In this document: positions 1-11,775 of the stretch, one piece after another
Layout of the letters: the number at the start of each line of letters is the position of its first letter
Numbering within the stretch: the stretch's first letter is position 1
Assembly (NCBI RefSeq): GCF_007992835.1
Contig: NZ_BKBA01000009.1
Coordinates: 310,001-374,000, forward strand
Reading direction: 5' to 3'
Origin: Knoellia locipacati
GTDB taxonomy: Bacteria; Actinomycetota; Actinomycetes; Actinomycetales; Dermatophilaceae
Length of the DNA stretch: 64,000 nucleotides
Notes under the pieces: generated by a model
The model's input: only the letters and a program-made list of their open reading frames with translations
Database searches by the model: none
Told to the model about the DNA's origin: nothing
Made by a program: the position numbers and the translations under genes

Positions 1-391
1 CGTCCTGGACGAGGGTCACCCGGACACCCGGGGCGAACGCCGGCACCGTGCCGCCGACGGCACGCGCCACGCACACCTGGTCCTCGGTCGTCACCGCTCC
101 GGCGCCGAGCACGAGCTCCTCGAGACCCACCGGGGTCGAGTCGTCGCGGAACCACCACTCGGTGCTGCGCGCTCCGTGCTCGACGAGGTGTGCCGTGAGG
201 TCACCGAAGACGTCGGCGGGCTCGCGCTCGGAGTGGGTCCAGTGCACGACGAAGGGCCGGTCGGGCTCGGCTGGGTAGTGGCTGACGAGCGCCTCGTCGT
301 GCTCGAGCGTGACGTAGCCCCGGCTCGGGACGACGCCGTGACGGGTCATCGCCCGCATGACGAGCCCGGGGAACGGTGGCTCCGGCGTCAC
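1..391 (-). CDS. Partial protein of unknown function (N-terminal part)
   Basis: This is the first 130 codons of a gene that runs off the left edge. It opens with a GTG at 391-389, and the end of the upstream gene (GAGGAGTGA) supplies a Shine-Dalgarno sequence 7 nt before it. The frame stays open to the edge with GC-rich third positions. The product begins VTPEPPFPGLVMRAM and contains a Trp-rich stretch, STEWWFRDD. No ATG-initiated frame marks it, so it is easy to miss. I do not recognise the family with certainty. The composition and length would suit the N-terminal half of a GNAT-type acetyltransferase, but no acetyl-CoA loop is visible in this fragment. It follows the YciO-like gene by 8 bp and is probably cotranscribed with it. 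Confidence 0.7.
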   Translation of the reverse strand, partial: MTPEPPFPGLVMRAMTRHGVVPSRGYVTLEHDEALVSHYPAEPDRPFVVHWTHSEREPADVFGDLTAHLVEHGARSTEWWFRDDSTPVGLEELVLGAGAVTTEDQVCVARAVGGTVPAFAPGVRVTLVQD

Positions 392-399
392 CGGCGCGG

Positions 400-1023
400 T
401 CACTCCTCGAAGCGGCTCGGGTCGCCGGCACCCACGCGCACGACCTCGGGGACGTCGCCGGAGAGGTCGACGACGGTGGTGGGCTCGCTGCCGCACTCCC
501 CCGAGTCGATGACGACGTCGACGACGTGGTCGAGCTCCTCCTTGACCTGCCAGCCGTCGGTCATCGGCTCGCTCTCGCCCGGGAGGATGAGGGTCGACGT
601 GAGCATCGGCTCGCCCAGCTCGGCGAGCAGGGCCCGCACGACGGGGTGCTCGGGGATGCGGACGCCGACGGTCTTCTTCTTGGCGTGGAGCAGCCTGCGC
701 GGCACCTCGCCGGTCGCCGGGAGGATGAACGTGTACGGCCCCGGCGTGGACGCCTTGACCGCGCGGAAGACCGAGTTGTCGACGTGGACGAAGTGCCCCA
801 GCTGGGCGAAGTCGGCGCACACCAGGGTGTAGTGGTGCTTGTCGTCGAGCTTGCGGATGTCGCGGATGCGGTCCTTGGCCGACTGGTTGCCCAGTGCCGC
901 GCCGAGCGCGTAGCCGGAGTCCGTCGGGTAGGCGATGAGACCGCCCTCCCTGAGCGTGGCCACGGCCTGGCCGATCGAGCGGGGCTGCGGGTCGACGGGG
1001 TGGACGTCGAGGTAGCGGGCCAC
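400..1023 (-). CDS. YciO/YrdC/Sua5-type L-threonylcarbamoyladenylate synthase family protein
   Basis: A 207-residue YrdC-fold protein. Members of this family bind ATP/RNA, and TsaC/Sua5 make threonylcarbamoyl-AMP for t6A37 modification of tRNA. The N-terminal IAYPTDSGYALG (residues 30-41), TPGPYTFIL (about 93-101), KKKTVGVRIPEHP and PTTVVDLS are the conserved family segments. The SGYALG and KLDDKHHYTL wording fits the YciO branch better than true TsaC, so synthase activity is not certain. It is the last complete gene of a minus-strand run with the OsmC and DUF1697 genes. The ATG at 1023 lies 3 bp after the OsmC stop. It is the right length for YciO. Confidence 0.85.
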   Translation of the reverse strand: MARYLDVHPVDPQPRSIGQAVATLREGGLIAYPTDSGYALGAALGNQSAKDRIRDIRKLDDKHHYTLVCADFAQLGHFVHVDNSVFRAVKASTPGPYTFILPATGEVPRRLLHAKKKTVGVRIPEHPVVRALLAELGEPMLTSTLILPGESEPMTDGWQVKEELDHVVDVVIDSGECGSEPTTVVDLSGDVPEVVRVGAGDPSRFEE

Positions 1024-1026
1024 CGC

Positions 1027-1491
1027 TCAGTCCTCCCGCATCGTGATCGGCGTGCCGAGCTGGACCGACCTGGAGACGGTGCACAGGCGGTCGTGCGACT
1101 GGGCGATCGCACGCGGCAGCATTTCGCGGGCCTTGTCACCCTCGGGACCCTCGGGGAAGCGGACGCGGAAGGTCACCTCGAGGTCGGTCATGTGGTTGCC
1201 CTTGACCGGGTCCTTGGCCTTGACCCCGGCGCTCGTGGCGGTGAACTCGGTGGGCTCCGCGCGCTTGCTCGTGATGAAGTCGACGTCGACGGCGCTGCAC
1301 CCGGCGATCGCGGTGAGCAGCAGCTCCACGGGCGTGAAGTCGTCGCTCTCCCCCGTGCCGATGTGGATCGTCCCGCCACGCACGTTGGTCACGTCGAACT
1401 CGCCGTGCGAGGTCCGCGTCATCGTCACCGAGCGGTGGCCCGTGCCCGTGCCGCCCGTCTCCTGCGCGACGCCGTGCTCCGTGTCGGTCAT
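1027..1491 (-). CDS. OsmC/Ohr family protein
   Basis: A 154-residue OsmC-like protein. OsmC/Ohr proteins are cytoplasmic thiol peroxidases that act on organic hydroperoxides through two cysteines. Here GESDDFTPVELLLTAIAGCSAVDVDFI (about residues 47-73) carries the first Cys in the usual AGC context, and the second is in the RLCTVSRSV segment near residue 140. The spacing fits the YhfA-like branch of OsmC proteins. I place the start at ATG 1491, where it overlaps the DUF1697 stop as ATGA with a GGAG 8-9 nt upstream. An in-frame ATG at 1503 would add only four residues. Cotranscribed with the flanking minus-strand genes. Confidence 0.88.
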   Translation of the reverse strand: MTDTEHGVAQETGGTGTGHRSVTMTRTSHGEFDVTNVRGGTIHIGTGESDDFTPVELLLTAIAGCSAVDVDFITSKRAEPTEFTATSAGVKAKDPVKGNHMTDLEVTFRVRFPEGPEGDKAREMLPRAIAQSHDRLCTVSRSVQLGTPITMRED

Positions 1492-2033
1492 GTGGTGCTC
1501 CATTTCTCGTCGAGGGCGCGGACGACCTTGAGGTCGCGCGCCGTGAGGGGCGTTCCGGCGAGCCGTTCGAGCTTGGCCCCGGCCAGCTTGGCCGTGTGGA
1601 ACTCGCTGTCGATCTCCAGGAGGATGTCGCGCCCCACGACGCGTGAACGCTCCGGCGTGTCCCCGTATGCCGTGAGCGCGGCCCGCGCGTCCGTGCCGAC
1701 CTCGCCCTTGGCGAACGCGACGTAGCGCCGGGCGCCCTCGGCGAGGAGGGGCGCAGTGGCGTCGACCGCCCTGCGCAGGCCCGCGAGCTCGGCCGGCGAC
1801 CGCACCATCGTCGGCACCTCGAAGTCGCGCCACTCCAGGAGCAGCTCCTCGATGGCGGCCTCGACCTTGGCCTGCGAGCGCATCCTCGACGTCAGGGCGA
1901 TGTTGCCGGTCTGGATGTGGGTCTCGACGTCCGTGAACCCGGCTGCCCCGAGGCGTTCGCGCAGCTCGGCCATGGGCACCTTGCGGGTCGGACCGAGGTT
2001 GACGGCCCTCAGGAAGGCCAGGTGGCGCGGCAT
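1488..2033 (-). CDS. DUF1697 family protein
   Basis: A 181-residue DUF1697 protein of unknown function. The family signature is visible: an opening PRHLAFLRAVNLG, the Thr/Gly pair HIQTGNIAL (about residues 40-48) and the C-terminal LTARDLKVVRALDEK. The start ATG at 2033 is the ATG inside a copy of the GTATGCCG motif described under findings. An upstream in-frame start at 2072 would add 13 poorly conserved residues and run into the divergent phosphatase gene. The gene overlaps the OsmC start by 4 bp and probably leads a DUF1697-osmC-yciO transcript. The gap to the divergent gene is only about 17-26 bp, so both promoters must be compact. Confidence 0.85.
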   Translation of the reverse strand: MPRHLAFLRAVNLGPTRKVPMAELRERLGAAGFTDVETHIQTGNIALTSRMRSQAKVEAAIEELLLEWRDFEVPTMVRSPAELAGLRRAVDATAPLLAEGARRYVAFAKGEVGTDARAALTAYGDTPERSRVVGRDILLEIDSEFHTAKLAGAKLERLAGTPLTARDLKVVRALDEKWSTT

Positions 2034-2050
2034 ACCGGGATCCTGCCAGA

Positions 2051-2671
2051 GTGACGACCATGACCGGCGCACCCGCTGTCCCCGAGGGACGCATCGTCCT
2101 CGTCCGCCACGGCAAGACCGAGTGGAGCGAGTCCGGGCAGCACACCGGGACCACCGACCTGCCGCTGACCGAGCAGGGCGAGGCGGACGCCGCGACGCTC
2201 GCCGAGCGGCTCTCCCCGTTCGACGTCGGTCTCGTCCTGTCGTCGCCGATGCAGCGGGCCCTGCGCACCGCGGAGATCGCCGGCTTCGGCGAGCGGGCCG
2301 AGGTCGACGACAACCTCGTCGAGTGGGACTACGGCGCCTACGAGGGCCGCACCACCAAGGACATCCGGGCCGAGCTCGGCTACGACTGGGCGGTCTTCGA
2401 GGACGGCGTCGTCCCGGGGGCGACCCCCGGAGAGACCGTCGAGGAGGTCGCTGCGCGCGCCTCCCGCGTCCTGCTGCGGGCGGCGCCCGTCCTCCGCTCG
2501 CGCGACGTGCTGCTCTTCGGGCACGGGCACGCGCTGCGGGTGCTCGCCACCGTGTTCCTGCGCGAGCAGCCCCGGGGAGCGGCCAAGCTGCTCCTCGACG
2601 CAGGGTCGGTGAGCGTGCTCGAGTACGAGCGGGAGCAGCCCGCGATCAAGCTCTGGAACAGCCTGGGCTGA
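2051..2671 (+). CDS. Histidine phosphatase family protein
   Basis: A 206-residue phosphoglycerate-mutase-like phosphatase. The catalytic RHG is in VLVRHGKTEWSESGQHTG (near residue 19). The second histidine is in LLFGHGHALRVLA near residue 158, and the acid is in LVEWDYGAYEG. In actinobacteria such proteins are annotated as acid phosphatase, broad-specificity phosphatase or GpmB. The substrate cannot be told from the sequence. The start could be the GTG at 2051 or the in-frame ATG at 2060. Neither has a good ribosome site, which would suit a leaderless message. It stands alone on the plus strand and ends at a hairpin shared with the convergent ligase gene. Confidence 0.87.
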   Translation: MTTMTGAPAVPEGRIVLVRHGKTEWSESGQHTGTTDLPLTEQGEADAATLAERLSPFDVGLVLSSPMQRALRTAEIAGFGERAEVDDNLVEWDYGAYEGRTTKDIRAELGYDWAVFEDGVVPGATPGETVEEVAARASRVLLRAAPVLRSRDVLLFGHGHALRVLATVFLREQPRGAAKLLLDAGSVSVLEYEREQPAIKLWNSLG

Positions 2672-2672
2672 G

Positions 2673-2703
2673 GACGCCCGCGTGTCCCGACGCTCCGGGC
2701 GTC
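2673..2703. terminator. Bidirectional hairpin terminator
   Basis: GACGCCCG (2673-2680) and CGGGCGTC (2696-2703) form a perfect 8-bp stem between the converging phosphatase and ligase genes. There is no T-run, as is usual in high-GC actinobacteria. Confidence 0.55.
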
Positions 2704-2710
2704 AGCAGGC

Positions 2711-4198
2711 TCAGGGCAGCGGCCAGGTGTGCACCGGCTCGTTGCTCGCCATGTGCTCGCTGTAGACCGCCAGCATCTGGTGCAGCGCCGTGCGCCGGTC
2801 GCTCCCCCTGTCCTCGAAGCGGCGGACCGCCTCGGTCTGCCACGTGGCCCCGTTGACCCCGGCCCGAGCGCGGTCCTCGATGATCCCGAGGAAGCGGTCG
2901 CGCACGGCTTGCGAGACGCCCCACTCCTCGAGCCCCTCGTGGGCGAGCGGCAGGAGGTGGCGCAGGACGAGCTCGTCGGCGCCGACCTCGCCGAAGCCGG
3001 GCCAGTACAGGCGCGACTCGATGCCGTCGCGCGCGCCACGGTGGAAGTTCTCCTCGCACGCGGCGAAGCTCATCTTGGTCCACACGGGGCGCTCGGTGGA
3101 GGCGAGCTTGCGGACCGCGCCGTAGTAGAACGCCGCGTTGGCCAGGGTGTCCGCGATCGTCGGCCCGGCCGGCAGCACGCGGTTCTCGACGCGGAGGTGG
3201 GGGCGGCCCTTGACGATGTCGTAGATCGGACGGTTCCAGCGGTAGACCGTGCCGTTGTGCAGCCGCAGCTCGGCGAGGTCGGGCGCCTCCCCCGCCTCGA
3301 GCCGGGCCATCGGGTCCTCGTCGGTGGTCTCGGCCAGCAGCGCCGGGAAGTAGCGGGAGTTCTCCTCGAACAGGTCGAAGATGCTCGTGATCCACCGCTC
3401 CCCGAAGAACACACGGGGCCGCACCCCCTGGTTCTTGAGCTCGATCGGCCGCGTGTCCGTGGCCTGCTTGAACAGCTCGATCCGCGTCTCGGCGTGCAGT
3501 CGCTGCCCGAAGAAGAACGGTGAGTTGGCGGCCAGCGCCACCTGGACCGGTGACAGCGCCTGGGCGGCGTTCCAGTGGTCGGCGAAGTCCGCAGGCGTCA
3601 CCTGGAGGTGGAGCTGCACGCTCGTGCACGCGGACTCGGGGGCGATCGAGTTGCAGTAGGTCGCGACCCGCTCCCCGTGCGGGCCGTGGATGTCGAGGTA
3701 GATGTCCTCGCCGCGGGCGACGAAGATCGAGTCGTTGAGGGCGGTGTAGCGGTTGTTGTCGCTGATCCACTCGCCCTCGTAGTGCTCGGGCATGATCGTG
3801 GGCAGGATGCCGATCGAGACGAGCCGGGAGCCCACCTCGCGCGCCTTAGCGTCGGCGGCGTTGAGCGAGGCCCTGAGGTCCTCCTCGAGCTCGAGGGCGG
3901 AGTCGCCGGGCAGTGGGCGCGGTGGCACGTTGAGCTCGATGTTGTACTGCGCGAGCTCGGTCTGGTAGCCCGGGTCGGCGATCGCCTGGAGGACCTCGGC
4001 GTTGGCGAAGTGCGGGTCGTAGTCCCCGTTGACGAGGTTGAGCTCGATCTCGAGACCAGTCATCGGCCGGTCGAACTCGAACTGGTCCTGCGTGAGCATC
4101 CGCTCGAACACGTCGAGGTTCTGCCGCACCTTCTCGCGGTAGCGCTGACGCTCCTCGCGTGTGTAGCTCTGCGCGCTGACCTCAGCACCCACGCCCAT
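2711..4198 (-). CDS. Glutamate--cysteine ligase family protein (GCS2 type)
   Basis: A 495-residue protein of the glutamate-cysteine ligase family 2 (GCS2) fold. This fold joins glutamate to the amino group of cysteine or a related amine using ATP. The ATP/substrate segments MTGLEIELNLV (near residue 41), LAQYNIELNVPPRPL (about 78) and TSVQLHLQVTPADFADHWNAA, and the C-terminal ENRVLPAGPTIADT, support the call. Actinobacteria use mycothiol rather than glutathione, so the product may feed ergothioneine-type synthesis (EgtA role) or another gamma-glutamyl compound. No egtBCDE neighbours are present. I chose ATG 4198 (MGVGAEVSAQ), preceded by GTGAGGTG. An upstream start at 4243 adds 15 unlikely residues. 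Confidence 0.8.
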   Translation of the reverse strand: MGVGAEVSAQSYTREERQRYREKVRQNLDVFERMLTQDQFEFDRPMTGLEIELNLVNGDYDPHFANAEVLQAIADPGYQTELAQYNIELNVPPRPLPGDSALELEEDLRASLNAADAKAREVGSRLVSIGILPTIMPEHYEGEWISDNNRYTALNDSIFVARGEDIYLDIHGPHGERVATYCNSIAPESACTSVQLHLQVTPADFADHWNAAQALSPVQVALAANSPFFFGQRLHAETRIELFKQATDTRPIELKNQGVRPRVFFGERWITSIFDLFEENSRYFPALLAETTDEDPMARLEAGEAPDLAELRLHNGTVYRWNRPIYDIVKGRPHLRVENRVLPAGPTIADTLANAAFYYGAVRKLASTERPVWTKMSFAACEENFHRGARDGIESRLYWPGFGEVGADELVLRHLLPLAHEGLEEWGVSQAVRDRFLGIIEDRARAGVNGATWQTEAVRRFEDRGSDRRTALHQMLAVYSEHMASNEPVHTWPLP

Positions 4199-4321
4199 CA
4201 CCTCACTGTTGGTCGGCGTCGCCCGCCGTGGGGCCCCACTCAATCACCATCCGAGCACGGCGCGCGAGTGCGAACGTCGCGAATCCGCGTTTCGGTCATC
4301 GGTCCTGTCGGTGGACCCACC

Positions 4322-4327
4322 TAGCCT
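4322..4327 (+). promoter_or_regulatory. -10 box of sbcDC (leaderless type)
   Basis: TAGCCT fits the actinobacterial TANNNT -10 consensus and ends 7 nt before the GTG start of sbcD at 4335. The transcript would therefore begin at the start codon. There is no Shine-Dalgarno sequence. Confidence 0.5.
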
Positions 4328-4334
4328 CGGTGAC

Positions 4335-5513
4335 GTGCGCATGATCCACACCTCCGACTGGCACCTGGGACGGGCGTTCCACCAGGTGGGGCTGCACGGC
4401 GCCCAGTCGGCCTTCCTCGACTCCCTCGTCGAGGTGGTGCGCTCCGAGTCCGTCGACGCCGTCCTCGTCTCGGGCGACGTCTACGACCGCGCGCTGCCCG
4501 CTCCCGACACCGTCGGCCTCCTCTCCGACGCCGTCGAGCGGATCATCGACGCGGGCGCCGCGGTGGTGCTCTCCAGCGGCAACCACGACTCAGCCATCCG
4601 GCTCGGCTTCGCGTCCCGTCTCCTCGAGCGGTCGGGTCTGCACATCCGCACGAGCCTCGACGACATCGGGCGCCCCGTCGTCGTCAAGGGCGTGGCTGTG
4701 CACCCCCTCCCCTACCTCGAGCCGTCCCTCACGGCCGGTGCGCTCGGCGCGTCCGAGCGCACCCATGCCGGGGTCCTGCGCGCCGCCATGGACCGCGTGC
4801 GCGCCTCGCTCGCCGAGAGTGCCCACGAGCGCTCCGTGGTCATGGCCCACGCCTTCGTCACCGGCGGGGCCACGAGCGAGTCCGAGCGCGACATCTCCGT
4901 GGGTGGCGTCGCGGCCGTCCCGCCCGAGGTGTTCGACGGCGTCGACTACGCCGCCCTGGGCCACCTGCACGGCCGGCAGGAGGTCGCCGAGGGTGTCCGC
5001 TACTCCGGCTCCCCGGTCGCCATGTCGTTCAGCGAGGCGTGCCACACCAAGGGCTCGTGGCTCGTCGACCTCTCCACCGACGAGCCCTGCGTGGAGTTCG
5101 TCGCAGCGCCCGTCGAGCGACCGATGGCGCTGCTCAGCGGCACCCTCGAGGACCTGCTCTCCGACCGCAGGCACGACGCGGCCGAGGGCGCGTGGTGCCA
5201 GGTGACGCTCACCGACCCCGTGCGCCCCCTCGGTGCCATGGAGCGCCTCCGCGTGCGTTTCCCCCACACCCTCGACCTCCGTTTCGCGCCCACGGGCGCG
5301 GTCACGACCATGAGCGCGTATGCCGCCTCGCTCACCGAGCGCTCCGACCTCAGCGTGTGCTGCGACTTCCTCACCCACGTGCGGGGTGGGCACGGTGCCG
5401 ACGACGCCGAGCGCGCGCTGCTCGAGGAGGCCGTCGAGGGCGCTCGGCTGCGCCGGTCCGCCGCCGACGGCGAGACCGGGTCGACCACCTCGCGCCGGTC
5501 GGGAGCGGCATGA
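4335..5513 (+). CDS. sbcD: Exonuclease SbcCD, nuclease subunit SbcD
   Basis: A 392-residue Mre11-type phosphoesterase. With SbcC it forms an ATP-driven nuclease that opens hairpins and trims DNA ends. The metal-binding motifs appear in order: HTSDWHLG (residues 4-11), LVSGDVYDRA (about 47-56), LSSGNHDS (about 78-85), VMAHAFV and YAALGHLHG (about 206-214). The start is the GTG at 4335, giving MRMIHTSDW, the usual family opening. The frame is open upstream to 4209, but those residues are not family-like. The stop overlaps the SbcC start as ATGA, so the subunits are translationally coupled. A copy of the GTATGCCG motif lies at 5318. Confidence 0.95.
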   Translation: MRMIHTSDWHLGRAFHQVGLHGAQSAFLDSLVEVVRSESVDAVLVSGDVYDRALPAPDTVGLLSDAVERIIDAGAAVVLSSGNHDSAIRLGFASRLLERSGLHIRTSLDDIGRPVVVKGVAVHPLPYLEPSLTAGALGASERTHAGVLRAAMDRVRASLAESAHERSVVMAHAFVTGGATSESERDISVGGVAAVPPEVFDGVDYAALGHLHGRQEVAEGVRYSGSPVAMSFSEACHTKGSWLVDLSTDEPCVEFVAAPVERPMALLSGTLEDLLSDRRHDAAEGAWCQVTLTDPVRPLGAMERLRVRFPHTLDLRFAPTGAVTTMSAYAASLTERSDLSVCCDFLTHVRGGHGADDAERALLEEAVEGARLRRSAADGETGSTTSRRSGAA

Positions 5514-8500
5514 GGATCCACCGGCTGCGAGCCACCGCCTTCGGGCCGTTCCCCGACGAGGTCACCGTCGACTTCGACACCCTCACCGCCGCGGGGCTCT
5601 TCCTCATCCACGGCCCGACGGGTGCCGGCAAGACGAGCCTGCTCGACGCGATCTGCTTCGCGCTCTTCGCCGACGTCCCTGGGGTGCGTGACCGCCGCGG
5701 CATCGTCAGCGACCACGCGGCGCCGACCGCCACCCCGTCGGTCGAGCTCGAGTTCACCTGCGGCACCCGCCGGTTCAGCCTCTACCGCTCCCCCGCACAC
5801 ACCCGGCCCAAGAAGCGCGGCACCGGCACCATCGAGAACCCCGCGACGGTGACGCTCTCCGAGCACGACGGCGCCGGCTGGCGCGTGGTGTCCAACCGCA
5901 ACGACGAGGCCGCGGAGGTCATCCACGACGTGCTCGGGATGGGCAAGGAGCAGTTCGCCAAGGTGGCCATGCTGCCCCAGGGCGAGTTCGCCGCCTTCCT
6001 CACGGCCAAGGACGACGACCGGCGCGCCCTGCTCGAGAAGCTCTTCGACATCTCGCGCTTCGCCGACGTCGAGGACTGGCTCGTGGCCCAGCGACGCGAG
6101 AGCGAGGCGGCGGTCGCTGCGGTGCGCTCGGGTGTCGACACCGACCTGGCCCGGCTCGGCGACGTCGTGGCGGCCGTCGGTCTGGTGGACGACCCCGCGG
6201 ACAGCGGCTCCGAGCACCTCGACGACCGGCTCGCCGCATCGTCGGACTCCCCCGAGGCGGTGCGCGCCCGGCTCGACGCCATCGGCACGCAGCTCGACGC
6301 CCAGCTCTCCGAGGCGATGGTGGCGCTCGACGTGGCGGTCAGCGCCGAGGCCCTGGCATCGGTGCGTGCAGAGCACGCTCGGACGGCCGTCGCCCTGCGG
6401 GCGCGCGCGACCTCCGCCCGCTCGACACTCGCTGCCCTCGACGCCGTCGAGGACGACATCGCCACCGTGCGGCGGACCCACGACGACGCACGCCGCGCCT
6501 CCGGGGTGCGCGGTCACCTCGACACGGTCCAGCGCGCCACGACCGAGGCGGCGCAGCATGACTCCCGGCTCGACCTCGCTCGCCAGCAGGCTGCGGCCCT
6601 CGTCCCCGCCGCTCGCAACGCCGAAGAAGACGCCGACGCCGACGACCCGGCAGACCTCGTCGCCCGGCTCCGCGCCCACGACGACACCGTGCGTGAGCTG
6701 GTCCGGCTCGAGGCCCAGTCGGCGGCCCGCGCAGAGCGGGTCCGCACGCACCAGCTCGCCGTCGACCACGCCGGCACCGTCCTCGAGACCGCCGACGCCG
6801 ACCGCGCGGCCGCCGAGCAGCGGGCCCTCGAGGTGGAGGCTCTGCTCGCCGACACGCTCGAGGCCGCCGCCGCGCTGGAGGGTGCCGCCGCGGCGGCGCA
6901 GGCCGCACGACAGCGCCTGCGCCTCGCCGAGCGGGTCGTCGCCAGCGAGGTCACGGTCGGGGCCCTCGCCGAGGCCGCAGCCACGGCGAGGACCGCCGCA
7001 CAGGACGCACGCGATCACGAGCAGGACCTCGTCGCACGCCGTCTGGGCCAGATGGCGGCCGAGCTCGCCGAGGGTCTGGTCGACGGGGACTCGTGCCCGG
7101 TCTGCGGCTCCCACGAGCACCCTGCCCCCGCCATCGACGCCGACCGGGTCACCCCGGTCGAGCTGGACCGCGCCCGCGCCCGGCACGCCACGCTGGTCCT
7201 CCAGCACCAGCAGGCCGAGTCAGAGGCAGCGAGCGCCGCGGCCCTGCTGGCCGACGGCCTCGAGACGCTCGAGGTCGCATCGGTGCGCGAGGTCGACCTC
7301 GGTGCCGAGCGTGCCGCCGCGAGCGAGGCCGAGAGCCGGCACACCGACATCCGTCGCCGTGCGGGTCAGCAGGAGGCCCACGAGCGCGCCCTGGCCGGCC
7401 TGCGCGCGGAGGTCGCCCGGATCGACGCCTCGGTCACCGAGGCTCGACGCGACCTCGCACGCGCGACGACGGTCGCCGAGCAGGAGCTCGCGGCCGAGGC
7501 TGCGGACCAGGCGGCCGTTCGAGAGCTCGAGGCGGTCCACGACCTCTGCCCGTGCACCCCGACGACGACCGGTGGAGCCGCTCGGGGCGGAGGCACCGGC
7601 GCGGGCGACGATGACGCAGCGGAGGGCTCGCCCCCGGTCTCGTCGTCCGCCCGCGAGCTGTCGCGTCGGCACGACCGGCTCGTCACCGCCGCCACCGCCT
7701 GGCTCGCCGCGCTCGAGCACCGCGAGACCGCCCACACCCGGCTCGCCGAGTCCACCGCTGTTGCCGTCGAGGCGACGACCGAGGCCGGCTTCGACTCGTT
7801 GGAGTCGGCCACCGCGGCCCTGGTCCCTCAGGCCGCCCTCGAGCGACTCGGTGACCGTGTCCGTGACCACGACCGCGCCCGAGCGGCCGCACTCGCCGTC
7901 CTCGACGACGCCGCAGTGCGTGAGGCAGAGTCCGCCCCCGAGCCCGACCTCGAGGCCGTGACACTCGCGGCCCAGCAGGCCAGGAGCGCCCTGCTCGAGG
8001 CTCAGTCCGCGCAGACCCGGGTCGCTGCCGCCGCGTCGTCGTTCTCGACGGTGCGCACCAGCCTCGTGGCCGGTCTCGACGCCGCCGGGCCCACGCTCGA
8101 GCGCCACCACCGGGTCAAGGACCTCGCCGACACCTTCGCCGGGGGCGGGGTCAACAACACCCTCCGGATGCGGCTCACCTCCTACGTCCTCGCGGCCCGG
8201 CTCGACAAGGTCGCCCAGCTGGCCAACGAGCGCCTGCGCATCATGGGCGACGGCCGCTACCGGCTCGAGCACTCCGACCGGCTCGCAGCCCGCGGCGCCC
8301 GCAGCGGCCTGGGGCTCCGGGTGCTCGACCAGTGGACCGGTGTGACCCGCGAGACCTCGACGCTGTCGGGCGGAGAGGCCTTCATGGCATCCCTCGCCCT
8401 CGCCCTCGGTCTCGCCGATGCCGTGCGTGAGGAGGCCGGCGGCTTCGACCTGGGCACGCTGTTCGTCGACGAGGGCTTCGGCACGCTCGACGACGAGAGC

Positions 8501-8674
8501 CTCGAGCAGGTCATCTCGGTGCTCGACTCGCTGCGCGAGGGCGGGCGAGCAGTCGGCGTCGTGTCCCACGTCGGTGAGCTCCGCAGCCGGATCACGAGCC
8601 AGCTCGCCGTCCGCAAGACCGCAAGCGGCAGCACGGTGGCCGTCTCCGCACCCGGCGCGGAGAGCGCCGCCTGA
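5510..8674 (+). CDS. sbcC: Exonuclease SbcCD, ATPase subunit SbcC (Rad50-like)
   Basis: A 1054-residue SMC/Rad50-like ATPase. Walker A is HGPTGAGKTSLLDAI near residue 35. Long Ala/Arg/Glu-rich coiled-coil arms follow, with the zinc hook DSCPVCGSHEHP near residue 530. The ABC signature TLSGGEAFMASLALALG is near residue 955 and Walker B GTLFVDEGFGTLDDES is near residue 982. With SbcD it processes hairpins and blocked ends. A Gly/Asp-rich segment after CPCTPTTTGG (about residues 680-715) interrupts the second coil and is likely a flexible insert. The ATG at 5510 overlaps the SbcD stop by 4 bp. The gene ends before a strong hairpin. Confidence 0.95.
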   Translation: MRIHRLRATAFGPFPDEVTVDFDTLTAAGLFLIHGPTGAGKTSLLDAICFALFADVPGVRDRRGIVSDHAAPTATPSVELEFTCGTRRFSLYRSPAHTRPKKRGTGTIENPATVTLSEHDGAGWRVVSNRNDEAAEVIHDVLGMGKEQFAKVAMLPQGEFAAFLTAKDDDRRALLEKLFDISRFADVEDWLVAQRRESEAAVAAVRSGVDTDLARLGDVVAAVGLVDDPADSGSEHLDDRLAASSDSPEAVRARLDAIGTQLDAQLSEAMVALDVAVSAEALASVRAEHARTAVALRARATSARSTLAALDAVEDDIATVRRTHDDARRASGVRGHLDTVQRATTEAAQHDSRLDLARQQAAALVPAARNAEEDADADDPADLVARLRAHDDTVRELVRLEAQSAARAERVRTHQLAVDHAGTVLETADADRAAAEQRALEVEALLADTLEAAAALEGAAAAAQAARQRLRLAERVVASEVTVGALAEAAATARTAAQDARDHEQDLVARRLGQMAAELAEGLVDGDSCPVCGSHEHPAPAIDADRVTPVELDRARARHATLVLQHQQAESEAASAAALLADGLETLEVASVREVDLGAERAAASEAESRHTDIRRRAGQQEAHERALAGLRAEVARIDASVTEARRDLARATTVAEQELAAEAADQAAVRELEAVHDLCPCTPTTTGGAARGGGTGAGDDDAAEGSPPVSSSARELSRRHDRLVTAATAWLAALEHRETAHTRLAESTAVAVEATTEAGFDSLESATAALVPQAALERLGDRVRDHDRARAAALAVLDDAAVREAESAPEPDLEAVTLAAQQARSALLEAQSAQTRVAAAASSFSTVRTSLVAGLDAAGPTLERHHRVKDLADTFAGGGVNNTLRMRLTSYVLAARLDKVAQLANERLRIMGDGRYRLEHSDRLAARGARSGLGLRVLDQWTGVTRETSTLSGGEAFMASLALALGLADAVREEAGGFDLGTLFVDEGFGTLDDESLEQVISVLDSLREGGRAVGVVSHVGELRSRITSQLAVRKTASGSTVAVSAPGAESAA

Positions 8675-8746
8675 CCTGAGAACCAGCGACCCCAGCCGCC
8701 GTAGGGAGCCCACACCCCGCGCCTGGCTCCCCTCAACTGCAAGCGA

Positions 8747-8800
8747 CGCGCCGCGCGACCCGAGCGGGTCACGCGGCGCGAGCACACGGCATACGCCGTG
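8747..8800. terminator. Strong bidirectional hairpin terminator, followed by a second small hairpin
   Basis: Positions 8747-8761 and 8766-8780 form a 15-bp stem with a single mismatch and a GAGC loop, between converging sbcC and gcvP. Immediately after it, CACGGC-ATAC-GCCGTG (8785-8800) makes a second 6-bp stem, which contains a GTATGCCGT motif copy on the minus strand. Confidence 0.75.
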
Positions 8801-8807
8801 GTTCAGG

Positions 8808-11696
<2,889 letters not shown>

Positions 11697-11775
11697 GAAG
11701 TGAGGCTCCTGGCGCACGGGACGGGCACGGGCCTCCCCATCTGTCGCGGCCTGAGCCGTCTCAGAGGTGCCTGAT

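Noticed and set aside
5000-7207. 735-residue open frame on the minus strand across sbcCD
   Set aside because: It is the antisense shadow of sbcD/sbcC, whose motifs are unambiguous. Its composition is Gly/Arg/Val-rich and it matches no family.
11732-11775. A second glycine aptamer
   Set aside because: Only a short block resembles one; no paired P1 stem or complete core could be drawn.
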